From positions 159,960-223,959 of the forward strand of contig QXVZ01006928.1 of assembly GCA_008931825.1 (NCBI GenBank): a DNA stretch of 64,000 bases. Reading direction: 5' to 3'. The position numbers and the translations under genes were made by a program. This document shows positions 35,785 to 49,600 of the stretch, one piece after another. The notes beneath the pieces were generated by a model, which was not told where the DNA came from, did not search any database, and saw only the letters and a program-made list of their open reading frames with translations. Positions within the stretch are counted from its first letter, which is position 1. Every line of letters begins with the position of its first letter. The stretch comes from Phallusia fumigata. Its lineage: Eukaryota > Chordata > Ascidiacea > Phlebobranchia > Ascidiidae.

Positions 35785-38700
35785 CTAGAAACATTTCCTG
35801 TGCACGATTTTGGCGCCGTGTTCGAAATACAAATCCTCTGTGACGCACTGATCCGTGAAGTTCGGTTGCTGTGCCAACAGGGAAGCACCGATCCATGACG
35901 CGGTTTCGCTGCAATCCGCTGATTGGACGCTCAGTCCGCCAATCAGATCGCTCACATCGCGTTGGACACGTGACTTTAATCCTCTTAACATCGAGTTGCC
36001 TCCCGCCAAAAGTATCGTGTTGTCTCCATTCGTCATAAGATCCGGATCCACCCTGGAACAAAAAGAACTGTGACGTTACTGTACGAAATAAGTAATTGTG
36101 ACGTAACAGTAGAAAATGCGGTCACAGATAGCCTAGAATACCCGTCAGGTATTTTTTAAGCAATGAAACTTCGGAACTTCGCTCCAAATCAGCAAAATTT
36201 GTTGATCGGTTGCATTTACCAAAACAAAATAAGTATCACATGCGGGGATTCACCTTTCAATTGCTTGTTTGATAAGTTGGGGAAGTCCCGGACTGGAGCT
36301 TCCCACATTGGAAGGTGAAAAAATCGGTTCCACGCATGAAGTGAGTTCTTTATCGAGGACAATCGCCTTCCCGTCCGGTAGAATTATCTCCTGTTCACTC
36401 ACTTGTGACGTAACACTAGTGTCTGTCAATCACGTAAAGATTTTAATAAATGTGCACAAGTGAGTATTGTATGCATTTATTTACCGCAAAACTTTGCGGT
36501 GATTTGAGGTTGGTGCAACGATTAAGAGTAATTATATGCATTTGGGTTAAGTGTAAGAAAATCGAGAGTTATTACAAGGCTTGAAAAATGGGAAATGGGA
36601 AATGATTAATGCTAACAAGGTCACTAACAATACAAGTACAATAACATTAAAATTAGGCCTTTGTTCAACTTTCCTACAGTAGCCAAGGGATTAACGAGTA
36701 AAAAGGTTGAGAATGTCCGCTTTAGAGGCCACGAACCTGTGGGCACTGATGCGTATCGTTCTTTAATCGAATTTATGATTTCCATTTCAGGAACTGACGT
36801 AAAAGTTTCCCCCTTCTCGCGCTGAACGATCCTCGCCAACATGTCCGTCAGGTGGCGCCCTCCCACCGGAAGCTAAACATTATGACGTCATTAATACTGT
36901 GTGACATCACATATCACCGTCCCAACTTACGATTTGCGTGGCGTGGGGTATTTGGTAACCTTCATAAACAGGAACAATCTCCGTTGTTCCGTGACCGCTG
37001 CTCACCACTATCGCCACCTTGCGGTCAGCCGACAGTGAGCAAAGAACCGCTTGGTTGCGCAAAGTGACAGCCGGGACTCGTAAGGTCTCTATCAAAACCT
37101 GGAGACACAGAATAAGTTGGTCAAATCACAAATCATCTCTCAGAATTTTACAGGTAAACATAAAGTCAACAAATGGATTGTGACGTCACAAGGATCACCT
37201 CGAGCATCTTCTCGCGTTGTTTCGATGGAACGTTCGCCGATTCGGTGACAATCATCGGGTGTTGCGTCACTTCCGATTCTAATTTGTTGCTGATCACGTG
37301 ATCCCACACGTCTTGCATCGCGCGCCAATCATCGACTTTCCCATCTGTGGGAAAATATTTTTTTGTGTTAACTCGCTTTTGTGTTAACTAGTTCCTGCTT
37401 TTCATGTTAGTTGCCCAGCGACCTGTTGGACCAAACCGCGCCAAGGTCACAGCACCAAATAAAGTAAACAAAGGAAACTGGCGAAAAGCCGGCGCACTCA
37501 TCTTAAACTTGCAACAATGATTGGCTTTTTATGTTTTCTGTTGGGTGATAGCGCGCTCCCATAGACGAAACCGCTTAAAAATCGCGGCACCAAAATTCAA
37601 ACACGAGGTTCCAACATCAATGAGGCGGGAGATCGGCGGAATATCAACTTTCCCCATTTATTTCCACCCACCTTGCACGGGATTGCTCAGCGCCAGTGTG
37701 TTGTGTTTCGAGATCGCAGCATCACCGATGAACTTTGACCCCAATGCTTCCTGCCACGCCTCGCTCGTTTCCGCCCTCCAGTGTCCGAAAATATTCCTGG
37801 TCACAGCCGCTGGCTCGAAATCTCCCGCCCACCCGAACCTGACCTTGTACGATCCGTTGTCCACCACGAGAGGGCGCCCGAGAGTCGGGGTTTGAGCGGA
37901 AATGGGAGGACTGCTTACGTCGATGACGTCACCGCGCATTTTGTCATCGCCGCTGACGTCATCCGACTCGGACGTTGCTTCGTCACAGACGTCATCAAGA
38001 TCGTCATCGGTGATTTCTTCCACAAACTCTTCGTCATCGTCGGCGAGATCTTGTTTTAATTTTTCCCGCCATTCTAAAACAATTGTTGAGGTAACAATGA
38101 AAAATGTGGACATCGAGTGTTTTAAGTTTTTGCGGTTAATCTAAGGATGGTGGAAAGTTGGTCGTAACTTTTTGGGGATTTTTAAATGTTAACTCAATGG
38201 TGCGTTGGGAAGTATTGACCGAGGACCAAGTTGAAAAGCGATGAAATTTAACAGTGTTTAAAACCCGGATTTACAGGAGACGCTGCAAATTGGAATCAAA
38301 GTGACAAACCGGAGCTCTCAAAATGTTTTACATCAAACACTAATTTTCCACACAAGTTGTGTTGTTGGGCAAATCCAACGTTTCTCTGTTTATCTTTTAT
38401 CGTAAGCTAAAAAATAAATATTTAACATGGTGACATCATAAAACGTTGTTAAATATGAATTTAAACTTAGAAATTGTTTGTGACATTTTAACGTTGACGT
38501 CATTTGGTGCAAAACGTCAATCTTAACCTTAAACAAACCTGTCGCCCTCGCCACTGTGACGTCATAATCCACCGCGGCATCGTTGCTTTCGTCACAAACA
38601 AGTCCAGCAGTGTCGCGGTTCGGGGACTCCCCGGATTTGCCGTCACACTCCAATGAGCCGGTGACGTCACCTCGGTCACGTGACAGCTGGTCCAGGGACT

Positions 38701-38965
38701 CTGTGCTTTTCGCGCGATCGAGTTCCTCAAATACGAGTTCGCTCAAACTCTTGTCATCGCCGTACGGGGGACGGAACAACTCGGAGATGTCGCTGATCTG
38801 CCGAGTTTGTCGGGGTCGACCGAACTCTTCATTGGAACTCGCGTTACTTTGTACGAACACTTCGTCATCTTTGATGTAAGTTGGGTTGGGGAATCCTTTA
38901 TCGTTGACACCGTTACCTGCACGAACACAACTTTCAACTGATGCCCATGCTTGACTTTCGTTCAT
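35785..38965 (-). CDS. Divergent actin-like protein with long acidic N-terminal extension
   Basis: Exons in transcript order: 38539-38916 (or starting at the in-frame ATG at 38965), 37672-38073, 37199-37344, 36931-37098, 36737-36872, 36254-36422, 35785-36052; phases are continuous. The first about 200 residues are Ser/Asp/Glu-rich and not actin-like. The actin fold follows: phosphate loop 1 (VDNGSYKVRFGWAGD), FIGDAA, TQHPMIVTES, loop 2 (VVSSGHGTTEIVPVYEGYQ), LPVGGRHLTDML, ILLAGGNSMLRGL, and the perfect actin C-terminus IVHRKCF. Actin residues Gln137, Asp154, Asp157 and His161 align with Glu, Ser, His and Glu, so ATP hydrolysis is probably lost. It is not a clear orthologue of any Arp or ACTL I know. 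An upstream exon at 44245-44323 may be its true start (listed separately). Function unknown; a cytoskeletal or scaffold role is inference. Confidence 0.82.
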
Positions 38966-41900
38966 AAACCAACAATGCAGAATTTTTGTTTTTATTCTAC
39001 GATACAACGTCACAAAGCAAATAATGACGGTATTGATCAGTTTGTTTGGTAAATCTTAACAGGAAATTTTTGAAAAACTCACTTTTAAGAAAAAAATCTG
39101 TGTTGACGTAACAATGCAAGTAAACACTGAAATTTACAGATGACACAAAGGTTATTTTTAAGTATTTAACATTCCTGAAATTAAACAGCTTGTAAATTTT
39201 AAACGTGATTTAAATCGATATGAGTCGAAGCCTCCATAAACCGCCCGAAGGCCACAACTCAAGTGTTCTCTTCGCATTGTTACATCAGACAGCGATTATT
39301 ATATTCGAGTTCTTAAGTTCGACAATTATTATCCCATATTATTATTCCGGTAATTGCGGCTTCGGACAGAAATAGTTTGTTACAAAACAATGTCTCAGCT
39401 TCAGTTAGAAGCCACATATTTTCACCACAATAAACATGTCAGAAATGTTATTTACCGTTTTTGTCTTGTAAAATATCATGGATGGCGATGGAATTGTCAC
39501 GTGCTTTTTGTTGGTCTCTGTGACCTTTGCCCTCTAAAACGTAATAAAAGTAGATTTATTCAAAAATACGTCGAACAAAAGCTTTTTTCACAGACTAAGC
39601 CACAGTTGTGCAGGTTTGCTCGAAACTAATTGCAGTGGGTAGCTAATTTTGACGTTTTAAAACAATCCAGAGAGGTTTTGTGTAGTGAATAGGCAAACTC
39701 TTCAACAATCGCTGTTGTCATCATCAGCGCAGAACTGAGCCACACTTCTCCCAATTTAACGTTATGATGTTGAATTAGAGTAAAACTGGATGATTTATCT
39801 TAATCCGGACCAAAGTTATTGTTTCTAACTTTGCCGCGCCCGTAAAACTTCAAAGGTAAACCTCAAGGACAAATGAAGGTCGTCACACCCAAAGTGGCCA
39901 ATTAAACCGTGACACAAACTTCACACCTACTCATGTAAGGTGGCAAATGAATCACAATTTTCTCCTAAACCAAAACCATGTTCGGAAAAGTGGGTGGTTT
40001 GAAATTTAGTTAAATCAAGCAGCAGCCATTTCAATGTTACGTCATGGAGAAACGCGTGCAAAAAGACACTTGATATTGTGACGTCACTGTGCATTAACGC
40101 GATGGAGTCACGAAACGGTATCGGGTTGCGTTTCCTGAATAAGTTTGAACACTTGTGCGTTAAAGTTTGCGTGACGTTGCACACTGAAACTTTAACTCAC
40201 TTAGGAACCTTTACGTCATTTTTTGCATTTTCTTATTTTTATGTTTTTTTCAAAACCTCCCAACGCATTCCAAGTGTTTTAACTTTCCCAAAACGTCATT
40301 ATTATTCGTTGTTTATGTTTTAGATCATGATCGAGCATTCAGTTACGTCATTGACCGGTTTCTTTGCAGGATGTGACGTCACAAAAGCGATTCTCACGCG
40401 CAAAGCTAGTTACGCATCGTTGCACTTCCTACCACAAACACATGAAAACCATCCATGCGAAACGACACCACCAAATACGACCGCAACCATCACTATTGCG
40501 TCATAATTGTTACAAGTATGTTTATGATGTCACAACAATTGTGGAATGCCAAACGACAAAGTGACAACGAAGTTTTAACAGTTTTTAAGCAGGACCATGT
40601 TTGGTGAATACTTTAACGGCTGAAAAGATATTCAAAATGATATATAAATACTGGAAGGAAATACAATAAGTACTTGTGTGTAAAACATTCTCTACGTTTC
40701 TACAAACGCTGTTGTCATCAATAGGACTGTTTTTTTTATCTTCTTGTTGATAATATTTAAAACCGTAATTTTTGGAAATAAATACTGGTGGAACTAAATA
40801 CTGGACAATTTTTGTTTTCCATTTCTAACGTCCTCAACATACTAACAACCGAAATACAGTTGTCGCATCCTAATAGTGGATGAGTTCCAGCCGCGAACAA
40901 GTTGTTTACAGCAGAGACGAGCCGATACAAAATAATTAAAACATTTCAGAACTTGACATCAGCAATCGAAGGTGAAATTTAACAAAACATATTCAGCATA
41001 GTTTATTCACGAATGTTGGTTATGTTCGAGACGTGCAATGCGGTGGTCCGACGAATTTGTTTACTTTTCATTTATCTGACGAGATATTCCCAATTCGACA
41101 TGCCCCCCTACATACCTCGCCTGTCTGTGCGGGGGGTCTTATATCTTTCAACACGTCATTAAAGCATGTTTGTGACGTCACTTACCTTTCGTTTGTGACG
41201 GAGCAATACATACGCAGCAGTTTGACGTCAGAAAGCTTTTCAATTTTCCCATTTTTTTGAGTTTTTTGTTTCTTATAACTTTTCCATTGAAATTTTCAGC
41301 CTGATACAAAACCACAAATATTCTAAATATCAAAAACAAGAAACAAAAGGCTCGAATTTAAAAAGAAGATTCCTCGAATTGGGAAAACGATCTCATATCG
41401 TAATATATGACACAACACTGAACTTTTGACGTCTGACAAGCTCCCATGTATATCTACTTGTAAACAAACAATCTAATTAACATGGAACTACAACTCAATC
41501 TTGAAAACATAAACTGAACGAAGCTTCTTTCTCATTCATGCTTTCATTTAAAGTTTTAGGTTATGCGAAAAAACTCGACTGGAACCCCATTGTCACCGTT
41601 CTAACCGACTCAAAAACTTGACACACATTTTTGCCTTGTTTCAAATCCAGCAAAAAAAGGAGACTGAAAGCCCAGGGTGTCTCTTCGCCGCTCCACTGCA
41701 CATCAATGTATCTCCTCACACAATGAGAGGTGCAGGTTTTGTTTTATCCACTCGTCTCACCAACACCAGTCTCACCTCAGCTAAGCCTCCGCGAATGGTT
41801 GTGTCATTATATCCTCTATCGCGTAACAATCACATTTCCACACTTACAATGCGTAGTGTCTCTGCCCAACAATCAAACATTTCCTCGTAATAATGCAACG

Positions 41901-44244
41901 ACTTGTTACGTCACAACCAGCAAGCGGACGTGTGGAACGCTTTCATTGTGCTGTGGAGTGAAATTAGCGCGACATGAGCATTAAACCTCTCGGCACATAT
42001 ATTACTGAGCCTCGTGAATAAGGTTACACGGCGCGTAGCCTCGGGCGCAGGTCTTATTGCTATCGACAACTTGTTTCAAAGGTATGCGACATTTTAACCA
42101 CGCCATGCATCACCTAATGTCACGCCCGAACGCGTGCTCAACCACCCGTGCGACCAGCGATAAACAACCCCTTTTGACGTCACAAACTAGTATTGTTACC
42201 CTTTGTTGCGTAAAAAACTTTTTCAAATCAGTTTGTTGTGGGAGTGATTTTAACTGTTAGAGAAGCGATGGATTTAAATCAAAAACATAAACAAACACTT
42301 GGTCAGCATGCGTTCTAAAGCTCATTGCTTCGACCGACTTTATGCTCGACACTTGCACTTATACGGACATCTAAACGCTAGCACATTATTAACAGCTCAC
42401 CTCGACTTCAAACTAGATCAATTTGAATGAATCATGTTGGCATATATCGTTAGCGGCGTGCGCTTATTTGTGAATTGCATGCAAACTTGTCTACGTGACA
42501 TGGTAAAGTGCATTCATGTCATGCTTTCACTCTTTGCATTGCAGCACCTACGCTATGAATAGCTTCCAGTACACAACTACACTTGTGTACATATTACCTC
42601 GTTTCCTTTCATACAAAAGTTATGTGCTTAATCCAACCTGGCCTTATTTGTCACTACAGGGCCTTAACACTGCTAAATAACTTTGTTTTCTTCCAGGGTA
42701 AAAACATTTTCTAATTTCTCTCGTCTGATTGTATGTAATTAACAAATAATTAATCACCAAGTAGTTTCAGGGTACGTCACTTAACTGTGACATAACAATG
42801 CACATAGTTTCGTTCTCAACCAATCGTGCTTCAAACTTTTCCCGCACATCTAACTTTGCAGGTTCATGACTCCGCGGAATGTCACAATTTCCGGCCCGAA
42901 AATATCCCGCCTATTTTCATTGTTGCGTCACGATCCGTAAAAGGTCACGTGGCATCGGGGTGAGGAATTTTGGCTGATGCAAATCACATGCATACTTCCA
43001 TTGTGAGTCATAATTAATTTTCCGCAATGCATAAGTCGCTTATTGTTACGTAACAATGAATAGATCCAACAAATCGCGCGATTCTTTCAACACCTGTGAC
43101 GTAACAATCAAATTTAAACATAAATAAGTATAATAGCGAACCTGCCAACTAGCAATTTACGCATTGCTTAAATCTGCACAACCCAAATAAAGCGTTATTA
43201 TCAACTTGCTTTCCCAATGAACTCATTCTCCTTCCTAGTAAAGTCAATATTGACGTAACAATCACATCACAATCCGTCTGTGACGAAGACAAACACTAGA
43301 TTAATGTGCGATCGCTTAGGTGGTAAGTGTAAAGATTTTTTCAATCGCTACTGCAAACCATTGCTCTTTGCTACCACGTACCGGCCGTAACATCACAATT
43401 GTTTCGCCACTTGTGGGGGTAAAGATATGTAATAAATCACGCTGCAAAAACCTAAAATTAAATGTCAAAATCACCACAAACGGTTCGGCATTAAACGCAC
43501 CCGGATATGTCGTTTCATCTTTTTATATTTGTTTGAACATTTTGAAGCTCAAACTTATTTTCTTGCAACAAATTGTTCAGCGGTGATCAATTTTCTGATA
43601 ACATTTGATAAATTTCACACAATGAAATTTTTCCGCTTTTATCTGACGTCAATCCTTCGTCGCTGTTTTTCCTCTTCTCTCGTTTTCGCGCGCCTTTTTT
43701 CTTTGCTCTCTCTCTAGTTACGATCACGTGATGTTGTTTGTTTATTGCGACATTTTAGAATTCCACGGACGCTTGCGTTTTGCGCAAAAGCTATGTAGAA
43801 ACGCATTTCTACAGGCGAGATGTGAAACCAACAATTTCAATGTATGCCAAGCTCGGTACAGCACCATAATATCACGTGTTTTCCATTGCAGGCGTCACCA
43901 TCAGTTAATGTTATGCCTTATATGCAAATCAGCTGCCGAAATTTTGATAATTATGACACACAGAGGTTTCCATAGTGACAAAAGAAATGTAAATTTGCTG
44001 AATCTATTATTATTTATTCATCAAATTTAAATTTGTGATTTAACAAAAGTTGCTGGTTTCTAGATATACATGCAACAGGCACCCATGTAAGCCAAAGATG
44101 CATAATGAAAATTTGACTATTAATAATTGACGAACATTAAACGTCATAGACACATCGAAACACCACACCCAGTAACAACAGTACCGCCGAAACTCCCAAG
44201 TTATGGCTCGTAAACTTCATGCTAGTTTCAATTTTTTTACTTAC
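38966..44244. other. Long non-coding stretch: intergenic, or first intron of the actin-like gene
   Basis: About 5.3 kb in which no frame shows recognisable domains or a convincing exon chain. It is rich in TGACGTCA/TGACGTAA octamers (e.g. near 40079, 40374, 41174, 42176). If the 44.3 kb exon belongs to the actin-like gene this is one intron; otherwise it is intergenic. Confidence 0.4.
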
Positions 44245-44323
44245 CTCCGGTTCTGGGGCGACAGTATCTCCACAGTAGAATTGTGACGCAAACTACAATT
44301 GAGCCAATCACAAGTTGTTCCAT
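44245..44323 (-). CDS. Candidate first coding exon with membrane anchor, possibly of the actin-like gene
   Basis: On the - strand an ATG opens 26 codons, MEQLVIGSIVVCVTILLW followed by RYCRPRTG, and ends at a perfect GTAAGT donor after one extra base (G). This is a typical N-terminal signal anchor with basic residues on one side. The only acceptor I found downstream in matching phase is at 38916 (G|GT), the actin-like extension exon. Joined, the gene would encode 581 residues. The link crosses 5.3 kb and rests only on phase. The exon could belong to an unseen gene or be chance. Confidence 0.35.
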
Positions 44324-46657
44324 AATGCAGCGTCTGCAAAAAAATTAATCAAGCGTGTCACATTTGTTTGTGGTCGAAAGCTGTGTCATCTCTCCTGTGG
44401 CAAAATGCTTTAAGTTAGACTTTGCGAACGATTCTCCAACAAAACAAACTGAAATTTGTATTTTATTTCTCTTGTTGACACAAATTAACCGAAAATGCAC
44501 CTGCTTTTTACGTACTAGGTTAAATTCAACACTAGTCATCATACCCGAAAATATTCAGCAGCTACAGTACGTCATAAAAACAGACATATGACGTAACACA
44601 GCTTCGAACAGACGCGTCGGCGCGGCTTTGTCCTAAACCCTCGCAATTCCCTATTCACAAGAAAATATCTGACTAACCTGTTATCCGTTGCACTTTGTCT
44701 GGCATTTCACAGTAAAAGCCACAAGCCTGCCGCCTCAAAACTTCGTTTGGGACCACTGGCTCGTTGAAAGACTGGCAGAAAAAACAGGTCTTGGAAAATG
44801 TTCCTCAGGCAGGCGTGTAAGCGATACTATGAAGTGTGTGGGTTGCTGTTTGACGCTGCCAGTGGTGTATTGAGCAATTTGGCCCGCCATAAAACAGCAG
44901 TGCTGTAAATCAACATGCTACAAAGCAAATACAGCATAAGCCAATAATTAACAGAACTCATGGGCAAGCCTAAAGACCGACAATTGAACAAGCATTCATG
45001 TGAACACTGAGGCTGCTAGACCGGTGGTTGTATTGAATGGTGGCTAATTCCATTGTTTGCTTCGTCGGAATGATAATCAGTCTTTTGTATCCAACCTCCA
45101 AATAAAGCACACGTTTTCACAATGTCACTGTATTTCTCAAAATGAAAATATCACAATCATGTCTTCAAGACACAACAACAAGTACAACTGTAACCGGTGC
45201 TTTTGAATTCAATGTACACAGCAGTTGGATCAGCGATGGTCGTGCTATACACAAAGTTGTTGACAACCAGGCGAGCACGAAAGCATATGGCCGCCGTTAT
45301 GTGTAGCCTATTAACATAAAGCTGTGGTCAGTCTCTGCTGCAACAAAAATGCGTCAATACAAAGAAAGCACTGTGTGATAGCGTGATGTGTTGTTTAAAG
45401 GGCAACGCCCTAGTTTTGTTTTTTGCTGGTGTAATTTATTGCTTGCAGCTAGCTTGGAATAATGCTTAAGTTCTGCTGGCAAACACATGCAAATTGACTG
45501 ATCGCCGCGAAACGAAATAATTGTTATTTCCATCGTTGACCTTTGCCAGACAGGACTACAAGGCAGCAGATGCTCAGCAACATGGCGGACAGGAAACCTT
45601 TCGTGATTGCCTTTTTCTCGGCGCGTGTTGGCCCGGCAACTGTGTTCGGCGCCGATTGGCTGAAAGGCTGCGTGAAGCGCGAAATGTGATTTCGTGATAA
45701 GGAAATTCACATGATTGCGTTGGCGTGATACAAAAACTGAGCGCCCGGCCTTGACGCCCTGTTTAGTGTATCGCTGTCGTATGCTGTTATTGCAGATCGG
45801 CTAAAGACAGCTATTTGAACCTGGCTAGCTGGGATCCAGCCTTGGGTTGCCCCAGGTGGACAACTGGTGAGTAAAAGCAGTTTTTTGTATGCTTGAGATG
45901 ATAATTTAAGACTTGGTTGCGCGTGCTTATGGCTTTGCGAGGGTATTGGTCAGTTGGCCACTTAGGTTTCACAGAAAGCTGTCGTACTAACTTTTAGTTT
46001 GCTAAAGTTGGGTGTTGCAGATTACAGAAAGTTTAGCACAAGAAAGCCTTGTTTTCGTATGCTACCGAGAGTTATACAAATATTACTTGTTGTTTTCAGG
46101 TAAACATATTTAAACAAGTTTTGACATAACTATTAGTTTTCAAAGTCACGTGGCCCAATGTTCTTAGCATTATAGTATTAGTAACTAGACAATATTGGCA
46201 CATATTTTGTTTTTGAACTAAAATGTGATCAAATTGAGGCCCAGACAGTTAACTTGGCGCAGTATGGCAACGTGTTTTTAACACGTGCGTTTAGCGTTTC
46301 GAATGTAAAAACGTTGTTTTTCAAAATTTGAACATAAGCAAGGCTGTTCGGTTGAAGTAGTGTTACCAGTTATCAAATAACCTGTTTGGTGTAGAGGCTC
46401 TATTGTACAAACCATCTAATTAGGACACTCAAAGCATTTCCTGACTAGTTGCTTCCTACATAACATTATGATAATGTTGTTTTGTGGCCACATTTAATAT
46501 GTTTTCAATTGTTCACACAAAAAACTGTTTTAAACATGTCAACAAATCAAGTAAGATACATTTGCATCAACTTGTTGACACCCTGGCAATGTTACTAATA
46601 CAATTGCATAAAGTAAATTCATTTTTGTTTTAGAGTTTGGTGAATAACTTGAAAAGC
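44324..46657. other. Non-coding stretch with likely 5' region of ATF7IP
   Basis: Frames here have no recognisable content. A possible 5' untranslated exon at 45796-45866 is bounded by TTGCAG and GTGAGT. Base composition is mixed, with CpG-richer patches at 44,600-44,860 and 45,540-45,780. Confidence 0.35.
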
Positions 46658-49600
46658 ATGACGGAAAAAGGTAGGTGTCAAAAACAAATAAATTAAACAA
46701 ATTTTGTAGTGTACATTTATTTTTGTCAGGATGTTTTCGCATTATTGTGAGCAATAAAACACCACTTTGTGTGTGGCAATTTGATAAACTATAGCTTTGT
46801 CATTTTTGTACATTGATTTTCTTTTTTTTCAGTGTTGAAAGTTTTCGTACATAATATACAGGAGTTGTACCCACAACAGTCAATGTGAGTTTACTTTTAT
46901 TTTTGCACTTTCAGTTCCAAGCTTGTCTTACCCCAACTAGGTGAGGTCAGGGTGTAACTGCAATTCCATAAACCACTGTTTAGCCTGAAATGCTGTAATT
47001 GGTAGTTGTCCTAATGTCGCTTATAAAAAGGGTGCATGATCGCCGTAATAACAACTGTCCTACAACTTAACTGCTAACCTTGGGCAATGCTAATTTGGCC
47101 AGTATGACAAAAAACTTGTTTTGTAACAGATTCCCATATATTAATACAGATATCTACAGATGTTTCAGTTTAGAATTGTTTTTTTTTAGACTTTCCAAGT
47201 CATTGCTGGTCAATCCGGTGAACATGAAAATTGTGCCATCGCCGGAGACGAGCAAAATTAAACAAACAGCTCGCAAAACAGCAAAATTGAAACCGTTTCC
47301 TACCAACATTTTTAGTGAAGAGACTAAAACTTGCACAATACACAACACCAAAACATATGTTGAGTTGGAAACACAAACAACAAACGACAAGGCCAAACAA
47401 AATACAGTCATTGAAAGCAATGTTAGTGTTATAGCTGCAGACAATGCTGTAAAAGAAAAACCTGCTGAAAAAAATGTCTCTGAAACTAACAATTTACCAG
47501 CACCTTGTCTTAATAAAGATAATGAGAGAGATATTACACAAGACTCAGAAAATGTTAAATCACAAGCAACTCAAAATAGTTCCTTAAACCCTGAGGAAAA
47601 GCAGATTTTACCTAACAACGAGAAACCAGCAATACAAGATAGAAAGCCGTTCTCAGCTATTATTCTACCAAGACCGATCAAGTGTGAAAACAGACCTAAA
47701 AAAGTTGCCAAGACATCGATTGAATCGGTCATACAAAATCTCAACATGAAACAGCACAAAGCATTGCTGACTGCTGAAAATTCAGGTTAGAAAATTTAAT
47801 TTGTTGCTATAACATCTCCATGTGCTTGTTGCTGAAAATAAATGCAATTTTGAGCCATTTATTGCATGTTTTTTGGGCTGTGATGAGGTTCAAGGTTCCG
47901 AAACACTTTTAATTGCATCAGCTATAATTTATCTATTGCAGAGCCAAAGGCAACTTTAAAAAGAAGTGCTTCACCCACTGACGACTGCACAGCGAAAAAA
48001 ATGAAGCAAGCAAGCACCAACGTAAATTTTTGCATTGCTTTTAGTAGCAACAAAAACAACCCAAGTGTTATTTTAGGTTTTGAATGGAATAACGAATCAT
48101 ATAAACCCAATAAATGGTTTGAAAAGTGTTGAGACTTGCACAAAACCCCAAGGTGTGGATGCCGTTACTCAAACTTCACATCACTGCACCTGTGACTTTG
48201 AAAAGTTCAAAGAATTTCTGAAAAAGGTTTGGGAATCTATTACTGTAAAATTTACATGATTTTTAATTTAGGTATTCATGGGTGTGTTGTTCCAGGAAAA
48301 TCTGGCTTCTCTGCGAAAAGAGTTTTTGTACAAAGAGGAGCTCAGGTTGAAGACTAAAGAATGCATAAAACTTAAAGAAAAATGTGAAAACGTTGAAAAA
48401 AATTTTAAACGTTGGATTGAGTTTGCGAACAAACTGCAAGCAAGAGTAAGGAGTTTTTTTGTCATGTTTTTTACATTTGGGTTGCTGTCACTCTTTTGGT
48501 TGTAGGTTAAAAAAGTGGCACAGCAAAATGAAATGCTAAAGAGGAATTGGTTAAAAGAGTTTGAAAAATCCGAAGCCTGTGTCCAAACTACTGAACCATG
48601 GCCCAGTGTCCAGGTACTATTAACTTTTCGAAAACATGTAACAATCTTTTTACAAAACATGTAACAATCTTACACAGAAAGCCGAAGCTTCAACAAAAGA
48701 AAATTTAAAAGAAGCAACGCCACCAATCCAAACCAACAATAAAATAATCAATCAGAGTGATACATGGTTGGTTTATTGTTTTTGAAAAAGTTTATTTTGG
48801 ATTTAATTTTTGAATTTGTTTTTAGGCAACAAGTTGCAGAAACGAATAACATCAAGGTAATGGTTTATATTTTTGTCTCCTTCCTGAAGGCACACATGTT
48901 GTTTTTTCTCCCCTGCAGCTTGTCCAATTACTTTTGGTGTAAAATGTTTGATTGATTTGGATAAAACTTTCACAGCTGGTAGATATGGCGATGGGGTTGT
49001 GTAATCTGTTTTGTTTCACCCAGTCACCCCAGTGGTTACCCCCTAGCCCCCTAAAATGAGTCAAATTACTGAACAATGTCCAAATTTAATGACATTTTAT
49101 ATAACATGTCATTGTGGTGCATTAAATGATGTGTTTTACCCTAAAGCCCCAGCAGTTACCCCACTAACCCCCTAAAATAGGTAAACTTACTAAACAATGT
49201 CAGAATTGGATAATATTTAGTTGGTTTGCATAACATGTCATTGTAGTGCATTAACTGCTGTGTTTTACCTTACACCCTGGTAATCTTTTAAAGTTGTAGG
49301 TTGGTTTGTTTTAATTAGCATAACTTTTATTTCATTAAATATATCATTTAAAATCTGCTACTGTTCTCTTCTGTACATACATTTAAAATACCCTACAATA
49401 ATCTACAACTTTGCATGTGTGGGGACTCGTGCGTTTCTGCCTGCAGAAACAATTATGTAATAAAAATCTCAACTATTGAACCCAATGTAAATGACATGGT
49501 GAATATTTATGCACTTTTAAATAGGGGTAATAGTGCATATAGAAGTTTTAATTAAACTGACAATCATTTTTAGCCAAAGCCAACGAAACCCAATATCACT

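Noticed and set aside
45354-45710. 118-codon - frame
   Set aside because: No recognisable domain, biased composition and no splice or start context; likely non-coding.
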